Assembly (NCBI RefSeq): GCF_006569185.2
Contig: NZ_VIGC02000006.1
Coordinates: forward strand, 1 to 64,000
DNA length: 64,000 nucleotides
Source of the DNA: Litorilinea aerophila
GTDB lineage: Bacteria; Chloroflexota; Anaerolineae; Caldilineales; Caldilineaceae
Reading direction: 5' to 3'
Shown: positions 24,201 through 30,801 of the stretch, one piece after another
Layout: each line of letters begins with the position of its first letter
How positions within the stretch are numbered: position 1 is the stretch's first letter
Notes under the pieces: generated by a model
Seen by the model: the letters and a program-made list of their open reading frames with translations, nothing else
What the model was told of the DNA's origin: nothing
Database searches by the model: none
Made by a program: the position numbers and the translations under genes

Positions 24201-27200
24201 TGCCACCGGCCGCGGGCAGGGTGAAGTCGCCCAGGTTGCCGGTGAACGCCCAGGGGCTATCGGGCGCCGGGCCGACCACCGTCTTGGTGATGGTAACCAC
24301 AGGCAGGATGGCGGTGTTGACGAATTCGCAGGCCACATGTTCGCCCAGGGCGAGGGTCACGGCGACGCTGGCTGTCCCCTGGACGCCGTTATCGCAGAGC
24401 ACGCTCGTCTGGTAGCCCGGCTTCGTGGTTTCTGTAATGACATAACTGCCGGCTGCCAGCCCAGAGAAGGTCTGAGCGCCGCCGGCCGCGGGCAGGGTGA
24501 AGTTGCCCAGGCTGCCGGTGAACGTCCAAGGACTATCGGGCGCCGGGCCGACCACCGTCTTGGTGATGGTGAGGCTGGCCGGCAGGGCCGTGTTGGTGAC
24601 CTGACAGGTGACGTCCTGGTCCCGCACCAGGCTCAAGCTGAGGCTGGTACCACTGGCGCCGTTGTCACAGCTCATGGCGACGCTGTAGCCGGCAGCGGCG
24701 GTCTCCGTGATGACATAGGTGCCCGGCCAGAGGTCGGTCCAGGTGATGGTCTGGGAGGGCGCGACGTTCACCTGACAGTCGTTGTAGCCCGGGCCACTGA
24801 TGCAGAGCTCGAAGGAGGCCGTGGGATCGGCCGGCAGGCCGCTCCAATCCACCACTTTGGTGACGACCACATCGCTGGTGCAGCGTGCGAAGGGGCCGGG
24901 GTTGGAAAGCTCCCGCTGGGCGATGTTGGTGAAGGTGTTTTCACAGACGTTCAGCTCAAAGCTTTCGGCCTGGTTCTCCACGCCCAGGGGCCCGTCGGCG
25001 AAGGTGTTACCCTGGATCAGTGCCTGGGCGGGCGTGACCACGCTGCCCGAGTCCGAGAAGAGCAGGCCGCGCGTGGCGCAGCTGCTGAACTGGTTGCCGG
25101 TGACCGTCAGCGCCTCGATACCACTCGCCGTGAGACAGGTGGACGCGCCCTGCACCGTGTTGCCGCTGATGGTCACCGGCGCGTCCAGGTAGTAGACGCC
25201 GATGCCGGTGGTCTGGTAATCCACGGTGCCGGTCATGACGTTCAGGCTGTTGTTCTGGACGGTGGCGCTGATGATGTCGGTGGCGCCGTCGCTCCAGATC
25301 AGGAGCCGACCGTGGATGCCGGTGACCTGGTTGTTTTCCATGGCGACCCGCCGCCAGCGGTAGGCTTCCGCCGCGTTCAGGTGGTGGACCTCTTCGAAGC
25401 GATTGTCCACGAGCACAAGCTGGTCGCCCGGTGTCGTGCCCTGGGCCTCGGCAAAGATCAGGGAGTAGTTGATGATGTAGCTGCCATCGGGTCGGGCCAG
25501 GCTCTGGTGGTAATTGCGGAAGGTATTGCCCTGGAAGCGCAGCCCGTTCCAGCCCTGGTTCGTGAAGAAGGCCGCGATGTCCACGGCATCCTGGCCGTCG
25601 AAGGTATTATCGATGAAGGCCAGATCGGTGTAGACACCGCTGCTGTCGATGGCCACATGGTAGTTGCCGTAGGCGTCCGGATGGTCGCCGGTAAAGGTGA
25701 AGTTCTGGAAGGTGAGGCCGTCGAAACTGGCTCCGCCCAGAGAGAGGCCATGGATCACGGTGTCGGTCATGGAACCGGTGGCCCGCACCAGCAGGCCAGG
25801 CGAATCGGTGTAGTCTCGGTTCATGGTTTCGGCCGGCCACTGGCCCGGTTGGACATGCACCTCCTGATTGGGGCCGGTGGAGGCGTACATGGCCGCTTCG
25901 ATGGTGCAATACAGGCTGGTGTGGCCGTCGCTGCTGGTGGTGGCGAAGCCGCCGCTGGCGCTGGCCGGTGCGCCGCCGGGTGCCGCCCCATCCAGCCAGG
26001 GGCAGAAGTCCACGTTGGCCGAGACCGCATCGCCGCTACCGCTACCTTCGCCGCTGGGGCCGTCCGCCGCGCCCCACCAGTTCATGGTGGCGTCTACCCG
26101 GCTTTGGGTCAGGTTAATGACCCCGCCGTAGGGCGAGCCGTCGGTGCCGGTGTAGGTTTGGGTGTTGCTGATGATGTTATTGTTGTGAATAACCACGTTG
26201 GTGGGGCCGGCGTTGTTGGCGCCAGGTTCACCCAGCCGAATGCCCCGCTCGTTGCCCTGGAAGGTGCTGTTGAGAATCTGGACATTGTCCAGGCTGGCCG
26301 GGTGCGCACCGTAGGTGGCGCCGTCGTCCCGGGCCTTGATCATGAGCGCGGCCCCTTCCTTAACGTGGTGGCCGTTGTCCATAAAGGTGACATTGTCGAA
26401 GACGATATTCTGATAGATCTCTTCGCCCTTCAGGTTGATGTCGAAGCCGGCATTCCATGTGCCGTTCCAGAAGGCCGAATAGACGCCGTTGTTAATCACC
26501 TGGCAGTTGGTGAAGGTGGCATCGGAGAGCTTCTCCACGTAGATGCCCTTGGCGTCGTTGTAGGAAAAGCTGGTGTTGCTCACCGACACATGGGTGACAT
26601 TGCTGCCCCCAGGTCCCCAATCGCCATGCTTGGCGAAGTACCAGCCGTAGGTCAGGTGATCGAAGGCCGAGTCCATCACGGTGAGGTAGTGGATGCTGGC
26701 CGCAGTCGCAACCTTGAGGCCGGTTTCGCTTTCGGTGTCGTTGGTTTCGTTGGTACCAATCACCTGGACGTTGTCCAGGGTGAGGTACTGGACGGTGCCG
26801 CTGGGGATGTTGATGCCGTAGACGTGCTCCGGCTCGATGCGGATGTCTTGGAGCAGCAGGGGTTCGGCGAGGGAGTTGCCCGAGCCGGTGATGGTGAAGA
26901 CCGCGGCGTTGGCGGCCTTGCGCACCACGGTGTTGCCGGCCGGATCGGCATCACTACCCGCACCGATCAGGCTCAGCCGCTTGCCGATGGTGACATTTTC
27001 GGTGTAGACGCCGGCAGCCACAATGACCTGGCCGCCCACGTCCACCTGATCTACCGCCGCCTGGATGGTTCGCTTGGCACTGGCGGGCGTGTCCCCTCCG
27101 AAGGAATCGTCGCCATTGGCGCCATCCACATAGCAGACGGCGGTGCAAGGAGTTTCCGCCTCGAAGTTGTAGGTGGTGTTGTCGCCATTCACACCCAGGA

Positions 27201-27891
27201 TTACCGTGTCCGCAAAGGCGTGGTAGCCGGTGCCTGCGCTGGATCCCACGCCCACGCTGATGGCGAAGACCACCGCGTTGGCGGTGTACCAGCCATTGGA
27301 CGGGTCGGCCCAGTCAGGCACGGGCAGGTTCACCTGGGCGCCGCCGCCGTCCAAGGTCACCCCCTGGCCGGTGACCCAGCGCCAGACGGTGCCGCTGACG
27401 CCGTCGCCTGTGTACCACTGGTCCCGGTACAGATTGCCGTAGACGCCGTTATACGCGCCTTCCCAGACCAGCTCGGTCCAGAGGTCGTCGCCTGTTCCCG
27501 GCTGGCCGTCGGCGCCGGGGTCGAAGACGTGGAGGCGCAGAGCCGGCGTATAGTCCGGGTGTAGGGCAGAGACGCTGGAAGCAGGGATGTAGTATTCGAA
27601 GGAGAGTGCGGTGACCTGGCCCAGGGGAATGGTTGGGCTGATGGTCTGTTGGAAGCGGGTGCGGTCACCGGTCATTTCCAGGGAGCCAGTGCCGTTGCGA
27701 GGCTGGACGTCGGTGATGGCACTGGATCCGCCGTTGCTGTTGCCCGTCGAAATCCAGCCCTGATTATTGGATGGTTTGACGATTACGGTGGTGTCGGCGC
27801 GGGCAGGGAGGCTGATGCCAAGGGCCAGGCCCATGGCCAACACCGCTGCAAGCCAACGTAAAGCCAGAAGGTGGTGCGATTTATGCTGCAT
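21292..27891 (-). CDS. Giant secreted surface protein: beta-helix plus ten SpaA/Cna-B repeats
   Basis: A 2199-residue protein starting MQHKSHHLLALRW behind GAGGAG; an upstream in-frame ATG would spoil the signal peptide. Residues 1-32 are a signal peptide ending SLPARAD. An N-terminal beta-sandwich-like region (to ~250) is followed by CYVDGANGDDSFGGDTPASAKRTIQAAVD and a long right-handed parallel beta-helix (~255-1030). Ten SpaA-type domains follow (~24880 down to 22090): the first diverged, nine exactly 92 residues each. Each has Lys (TITKTV), Glu (YVITETTKPGY) and Asn (CEFVNT), as needed for an isopeptide bond. Each also has a Cys pair (CDNG...CEF) that may form a disulphide. Two DUF11-like domains and the C-terminal RIYLPLIER end the protein. 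A role in adhesion or as a sheath is inferred. Confidence 0.92.
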   Translation of the reverse strand: MQHKSHHLLALRWLAAVLAMGLALGISLPARADTTVIVKPSNNQGWISTGNSNGGSSAITDVQPRNGTGSLEMTGDRTRFQQTISPTIPLGQVTALSFEYYIPASSVSALHPDYTPALRLHVFDPGADGQPGTGDDLWTELVWEGAYNGVYGNLYRDQWYTGDGVSGTVWRWVTGQGVTLDGGGAQVNLPVPDWADPSNGWYTANAVVFAISVGVGSSAGTGYHAFADTVILGVNGDNTTYNFEAETPCTAVCYVDGANGDDSFGGDTPASAKRTIQAAVDQVDVGGQVIVAAGVYTENVTIGKRLSLIGAGSDADPAGNTVVRKAANAAVFTITGSGNSLAEPLLLQDIRIEPEHVYGINIPSGTVQYLTLDNVQVIGTNETNDTESETGLKVATAASIHYLTVMDSAFDHLTYGWYFAKHGDWGPGGSNVTHVSVSNTSFSYNDAKGIYVEKLSDATFTNCQVINNGVYSAFWNGTWNAGFDINLKGEEIYQNIVFDNVTFMDNGHHVKEGAALMIKARDDGATYGAHPASLDNVQILNSTFQGNERGIRLGEPGANNAGPTNVVIHNNNIISNTQTYTGTDGSPYGGVINLTQSRVDATMNWWGAADGPSGEGSGSGDAVSANVDFCPWLDGAAPGGAPASASGGFATTSSDGHTSLYCTIEAAMYASTGPNQEVHVQPGQWPAETMNRDYTDSPGLLVRATGSMTDTVIHGLSLGGASFDGLTFQNFTFTGDHPDAYGNYHVAIDSSGVYTDLAFIDNTFDGQDAVDIAAFFTNQGWNGLRFQGNTFRNYHQSLARPDGSYIINYSLIFAEAQGTTPGDQLVLVDNRFEEVHHLNAAEAYRWRRVAMENNQVTGIHGRLLIWSDGATDIISATVQNNSLNVMTGTVDYQTTGIGVYYLDAPVTISGNTVQGASTCLTASGIEALTVTGNQFSSCATRGLLFSDSGSVVTPAQALIQGNTFADGPLGVENQAESFELNVCENTFTNIAQRELSNPGPFARCTSDVVVTKVVDWSGLPADPTASFELCISGPGYNDCQVNVAPSQTITWTDLWPGTYVITETAAAGYSVAMSCDNGASGTSLSLSLVRDQDVTCQVTNTALPASLTITKTVVGPAPDSPWTFTGSLGNFTLPAAGGAQTFSGLAAGSYVITETTKPGYQTSVLCDNGVQGTASVAVTLALGEHVACEFVNTAILPVVTITKTVVGPAPDSPWAFTGNLGDFTLPAAGGSQTFANLQPGSYIVQETSQPGYTTHVTCDDGTQGNNNVILDLALDEHVRCEFVNTAILPTVTVVKRVEGLPPATAWAFSGDLGSFTLPATGGSQSFTGLQPGTYTIQEASQPGYTTHVTCDDGSQGNDSVTLNLALAENVTCEFVNSAIPPTITITKTVVGPAPDSPWTFTGSLGNFTLPAAGGSQTFSGLAAGSYVITETTKPGYQTSVLCDNGVQGTASVAVTLALGEHVACEFVNTAILPVVTITKTVVGPAPDSPWAFTGNLGDFTLPAAGGSQTFANLQPGSYIVQETSQPGYTTHVTCDDGTQGNNNVILDLALDEHVRCEFVNTAILPTVTVVKRVEGLPPATAWAFSGDLGSFTLPATGGSQSFTGLQPGTYTIQEASQPGYTTHVTCDDGSQGNDSVTLNLALAENVTCEFVNSAIPPTITITKTVVGPAPDSPWTFTGSLGNFTLPAAGGAQTFTGLQPGSYTITETVKSGYHAAVSCDNGATGDHAVQLELAPGDQVACTFVNTAGTATVVITKTVVGPAPDSPWTFTGSLGDFTLPAAGGSQTFTGLQPGTYTIRETGQPGYGPSVQCDNGAGGADSITVSLKPGQVIGCEFTNSAQKGTLVVTKLVEGEAPESPWQFTGDLGNFTLPATGGTRVFAGLEPGSYQVQEAAAPGFTGSVVCDNGTSGDTSVTVQLSPGASVACTFVNRRQPAAIELQATVGVDPNTCGEERAITVPAGTTVYYCYTVTNRGASTLTTHDLEDSQLGTLFTALAYELGPGESISTVDLGQRYSTTVQSTVASLATWSAYSDPNLQVHAVAQTLVNVGQPAIDVVKTVGTDPGRCSEQSTLVVAPDSEVYFCVTVVNTGNVTFTHVTLEDPLLGVTVTIPEQLAPGATATFTRTQIAALGPVTVTANMTNTVTVKVANGEVQGANLTAQPVPGLFHATDQATAVVLVDLALQEEEQVVDTNRIYLPLIER
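22822..24478 (-). repeat. 828-bp near-perfect tandem duplication inside the giant gene
   Basis: Three SpaA domains (276 codons) are repeated in tandem with a period of exactly 828 bases, roughly 22822-23650 and 23650-24478. I could find only about one substitution along most of the length (for example tcgcag/tcacag near 22948 and 23776). The individual 276-base domains differ from each other much more. The third domain start beyond 24478 again matches the unit start, giving room for further unequal crossing-over. Confidence 0.93.
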
Positions 27892-28097
27892 TTGGGGGCT
27901 CCTCAATCGGGTTGGTTGAGTGAAAATCAATGCAGTGATACCGATCAACAAATCGTGACGATAGCATTGGTTGAATCAGCCCATGTGCACCTCCGCTCTC
28001 TGCGGCTGCAGAAAAGATCCCCTTCATCGGTTGAACGATTGGATGACGGATCTGGAACAAAGTTTGCTTTTGGCTTGCTGTCAATCAAACAATCAAA

Positions 28098-28133
28098 AGG
28101 CCGGTGACGGCTTGCAAATCCCATCACCGGCCT
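28098..28133 (-). terminator. Terminator-like hairpin in the leader of the giant gene
   Basis: aggccggtga (28098-28107) and tcaccggcct (28124-28133) form a perfect 10-bp stem. In the minus-strand transcript the stem is followed by TTTTGATTGTTTGATT. It lies between promoter 28195-28223 and the start codon, so it may work as an attenuator, or it may simply end the transcript of the small gene at 28320-28793. No known riboswitch motif was recognised around it. Confidence 0.6.
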
Positions 28134-28194
28134 GATGTTTTTGTAAGAATAGTTGCAGACCGGGGGATGATCTGTCAATTCAAGTGTTTTTTCC

Positions 28195-28223
28195 AGTATA
28201 ACATGCCTCACCCGGCGCGGCAA
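28195..28223 (-). promoter_or_regulatory. Promoter candidate for the giant surface protein gene
   Basis: TTGCCG (28223-28218), 17 bases, then TATACT (28200-28195) on the minus strand. Transcription would begin near 28188 and give a leader of roughly 300 bases containing the hairpin at 28098-28133. Confidence 0.55.
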
Positions 28224-28297
28224 CTGTCAAGAAGCTGTCAAAATGGGCCTTTTGGCCCCGATCTGCCCGCTCCGTGGGAGGTTTCCTGTCATGTTTT

Positions 28298-28334
28298 AGG
28301 GGTGCACGGCCGTGTGTCTCTACGTAGGGGTGCA
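28298..28334. repeat. Intergenic palindromic element (GCACGGCCGTG type)
   Basis: The stretch centres on the palindrome cacggccgtg (28305-28314) and continues gtctctacgtaggggtgcag; the whole has the arrangement aggggtgcacggccgtgtgtctctac common in intergenic palindromes of Chloroflexota and cyanobacteria. Its right part covers the last codons and the TAG stop of the gene at 28320-28793. Confidence 0.6.
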
Positions 28335-28793
28335 GAAGACCCGCTGGCAGCGGCGCCGGAATTCATCCAGGGGCACCAGGATGCCCCGGGTGTTGTAGCC
28401 GCGGTTGGGAATGGGCGGGGCGGGGGGACAGGTCTGGCGCCATTGGGGCAGATGCTGGCGCAGGATGTCGAAGCGGATCAGGCAGATGAGCCCTTTGCCC
28501 GGGATGAAGTAGGCCAGCCAGTCGGCCTGGGAGGCGTAGGCCCAGCCCGGCTTGCCGACGGCGTCCACCGAGACGGTCTCGATGAAGACGTTGCCGGTGC
28601 GGGCCGCGGTCCAGTCGGTCTTGTACTCCACGGTGAAGGGCTGGCCGCCCATCCGATGGGTGAAGATCCGGTCGATGCCCTGGCGCTGCTGGGCGCGGGT
28701 GGCGGGTTCGATGTGGAAACGATCGGCAAAGAAGCTGTCGAGGAATTTTTCGGCCTGCTCGCCCTTGGCAAGTTGTCGATCCATCCGGTACAT
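28320..28793 (-). CDS. Small PD-(D/E)XK nuclease-fold-like protein
   Basis: A 157-residue protein of no family I can name. The first half has the pattern of a restriction-endonuclease-like core: GEQAEKFLDSFF (possible helix with Glu12), GIDRIFTH (Asp41), then FTVEYKTDW with Glu56-Tyr-Lys58, followed by FIETVS. Asp, Glu and Lys in this order are the PD-(D/E)XK catalytic set. The second half (WAYASQADWLAYFIPGKGLICLIRFDILRQHLPQW) resembles the strand-helix tail seen in Holliday-junction-resolvase-like proteins. The alternative ATG five codons in (MDRQLAKGE) is equally possible as the start. No partner gene for restriction or repair adjoins it. Enzymatic activity is an inference. Confidence 0.7.
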   Translation of the reverse strand: MYRMDRQLAKGEQAEKFLDSFFADRFHIEPATRAQQRQGIDRIFTHRMGGQPFTVEYKTDWTAARTGNVFIETVSVDAVGKPGWAYASQADWLAYFIPGKGLICLIRFDILRQHLPQWRQTCPPAPPIPNRGYNTRGILVPLDEFRRRCQRVFCTPT

Positions 28794-28934
28794 GGGATGC
28801 TACCATCTGCTGTGCAAGGCCGACCGCGGAGAGCGTCGCAGCCTGGCCTGGGGCGTTGGGATGCCGACGGTGAGTGTAGCACAATGGGTGGAGCTGTTCA
28901 AATGTCCGGGAAAATGGCCACCCCGGCGTCGGTA

Positions 28935-28963
28935 TTGCGCGAAGCCGCAGCCGGGCCTATACT
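28935..28963 (+). promoter_or_regulatory. Promoter candidate for the plus-strand isomerase gene
   Basis: TTGCGC (28935-28940), a 17-base spacer and TATACT (28958-28963), 114 bases ahead of the start codon at 29077. The -10 box is good, the -35 box is weak. Confidence 0.5.
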
Positions 28964-29076
28964 GCTCTCTGCCGGCACTGGGGGCTCCCCGCATCCCATG
29001 AACCCGGGCCGGCAGCGACCATCCTTGATCCCAGTTCGAGCAGACTGGATTCGATCCCAGTGGCGAAGGAGAGACC

Positions 29077-29940
29077 ATGAAACTTGGCGTTGTCGGCATG
29101 ATGCCGCCAGATTTTCGCACCATCACCGGGCGCGAGCTGGACGCGGTGCGCGCGCTGAAGCTGACCGGCGTGGGCTTCCACATTCCCGGTGATACGCTGG
29201 CCACCATCACCAGCGCGGCATGTGCCCGGGTGCGGCGCACCTTTCAGGAAGCAGGCATGGATCTGGTCCAGGTGGGCATCGGCTACCGGAGTTGCCTCTT
29301 CGCTCCCGACGACGGCGCGCGGAATGCCCTGGTCGCCACCATCTGCCGGGGGCTGGAAGTCTGCCGTGAACTGGGCGCGCACACCTGCCTGATCCGCACG
29401 GGCAGCCTCAACCCCGCCGGCCCCTACAGCCCGGACCGGGCCAACCTTACCCTCGCCAGCCGAGAACGCCTGGTGGAGAGCCTGCGCCGTATCGCCGACG
29501 TGGCCGAGGCTGTGGGCCAGACCGTGGTCATCGAGACCCATCTCCTGACCATCATGGACTCACCGGAGACCAACCGGGAGATCCTGGCGGCGGTGGCATC
29601 GCCCCATATCCAAGTGGTGATGGATTATGTCAATCACTTCCAGACCCTGCACCAGGTTTACCACAGCACCGCCCGCCTGAACCACATCTTCGACGTGATG
29701 GGGCCCATCTCCGGGGTGGGCCATTGCAAGGACATCCGCATCGGCCCCGGCCTGGTCCTGCACATCGACGAGGCCGTGCCAGGCGAGGGGGAACTGGATC
29801 TGGCCACGGCGCTACGGCGCTGGCATCATCTCTACCCGGACGGCTACATGCTCCTGGAGCACCTGCCCGACGACCAATACCCCCTGGCCAGCCGCAACGT
29901 CCACCGCATCGCGGCCGAGGCCGGGGTGCCCATCACTTGA
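29077..29940 (+). CDS. Sugar phosphate isomerase/epimerase (xylose-isomerase-like TIM barrel)
   Basis: A 287-residue TIM-barrel protein with AGGAGAG before the ATG. Metal-site residues expected for this superfamily sit at strand ends: VVIETHLLT (Glu), VVMDYVNHF (Asp), VGHCKDIRI (His) and MLLEHLP (Glu). LNPAGPYSPDRAN is shared almost exactly in position with the paralogue at 32821-33684 (MNPAGPWFPHPDN), so the two probably act on related compounds. It is transcribed away from the big minus-strand operon that begins on its other side, from its own promoter candidate. The natural substrate, a keto sugar or cyclitol, is not predictable from sequence. Confidence 0.88.
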   Translation: MKLGVVGMMPPDFRTITGRELDAVRALKLTGVGFHIPGDTLATITSAACARVRRTFQEAGMDLVQVGIGYRSCLFAPDDGARNALVATICRGLEVCRELGAHTCLIRTGSLNPAGPYSPDRANLTLASRERLVESLRRIADVAEAVGQTVVIETHLLTIMDSPETNREILAAVASPHIQVVMDYVNHFQTLHQVYHSTARLNHIFDVMGPISGVGHCKDIRIGPGLVLHIDEAVPGEGELDLATALRRWHHLYPDGYMLLEHLPDDQYPLASRNVHRIAAEAGVPIT

Positions 29941-29984
29941 GCAAAATGGGGCCGTGGGGCAAATGGCCCGCGACCCTCGTCGGT

Positions 29985-30740
29985 TCAACGGGTGAAGACA
30001 TTGCGCCGCACATACTCGGCGTCGTCCGAGGCCAGGTAGGCCAGCAGTCGGGCCACGCCCGCGGGGTCACCCAGGCGGGAGTTGGCGACCATCTCGTCGT
30101 AGGAGCGCCCCTCCCGCGCTGCCTGGCTCTGGATGACGCCTAGCTTCATTTCCGTCTCGATGCCGCCGGGACAGACCACATTGACCCGGATGCCCCGGGG
30201 CGCCAGGTGGCGTTCCAGGGTCATGCCCATGCCGTTGACCGCGCCTTTGCTCGCGCCGTAGGCGATGGACGAACTGCCGCCGATGACCCCTGCGCCCGAG
30301 CCGATGAGGATCATCACGCCTTTGGGCGCCTCGGCCAGGAGAGGGGTGGCGTAGCGGGCACAGAGGAAGACCCCCCGCACGTTGACCGCCATGACGAAGT
30401 CGAAGATTTCCACCGGGAATTCGTCCGGCTGGAGAAATGCGCCCTGGAGCACCCCTGCCGCGCAGATCAGCACGTCCAACCGGCCGTAGTCCCTGCGCAC
30501 CTGTTCAAAGAGCTCGCGCACGGCTTCATCCTGGCGCACATCCACCGGGTAAAAGGTCGCACGATGGCCGGCGGCCCGCAGGGCAGCGGCTTCAGCTTCG
30601 CCCTTTTCGGCCTTGACATCCGCCAGGATGATCGCCGCGCCCCGCTGGGCGCAGAGGCGGGCCGTCGCAGCGCCGATGCCCTGGGCCGCACCGGTGATCA
30701 AGATCACCTTGTCGCGGAGATTCCCACTGCCTTCATCCAT
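29985..30740 (-). CDS. SDR family oxidoreductase with shortened C-terminus
   Basis: A 251-residue classical SDR: ITGAAQGIGAATA (nucleotide loop), Ser148, and Tyr161-Lys165 in YGASKGAVNG, all intact. It is the last gene of the operon beginning near 39522. The C-terminus ends abruptly at LASDDAEYVRRNVFTR, just before the VDGG tail that nearly all relatives carry. One base fewer in accCgttga would restore VE and about 17 further residues, so a recent frameshift is possible; alternatively the gene simply ends there. The tail helps form the tetramer interface, so loss may weaken stability. Probable role: NAD(P)-dependent oxidation of a sugar or sugar acid. Confidence 0.87.
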   Translation of the reverse strand: MDEGSGNLRDKVILITGAAQGIGAATARLCAQRGAAIILADVKAEKGEAEAAALRAAGHRATFYPVDVRQDEAVRELFEQVRRDYGRLDVLICAAGVLQGAFLQPDEFPVEIFDFVMAVNVRGVFLCARYATPLLAEAPKGVMILIGSGAGVIGGSSSIAYGASKGAVNGMGMTLERHLAPRGIRVNVVCPGGIETEMKLGVIQSQAAREGRSYDEMVANSRLGDPAGVARLLAYLASDDAEYVRRNVFTR

Positions 30741-30801
30741 GGTTGCCTTGTTCCTCCTTCGTCGAGTCGATTTTCAGATGCCGCTCTTGCCGGGCATGGA
30801 G

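Larger units (their letters stand above)
27892..28319. other. Long leader of the giant surface protein gene
   Basis: No protein-coding frame can be supported in these 428 bases. They hold a promoter candidate (28195-28223), a strong hairpin followed by a T-rich stretch (28098-28133) and, near the ribosome site, an AT-rich region with GAGGAG at 27899-27904. Several TTGACA hexamers on the minus strand (28084-28079, 28178-28173, 28230-28225, 28241-28236) suggest more than one possible start. Confidence 0.6.

Noticed and set aside
22090-24880. CRISPR-like regular repeats
   Set aside because: The periodicity is 276 and 828 bases and falls inside one protein frame; there are no short direct repeats separated by unique spacers.
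22147-27564. A plus-strand open frame of about 1800 codons opposite the giant surface protein gene
   Set aside because: Its composition (rich in Gly, Ala, Arg, Val, with repeated GAIGRRADHRLGD) is the mirror of the codon bias of the minus-strand SpaA repeats. It has no signal, domain or ribosome site of its own, while the minus-strand protein has clear domains.
28060-28200. Possible c-di-GMP or other known riboswitch in the leader of the giant gene
   Set aside because: The hairpin lacks the conserved single-stranded motifs of the known classes; only a terminator-like stem can be supported.
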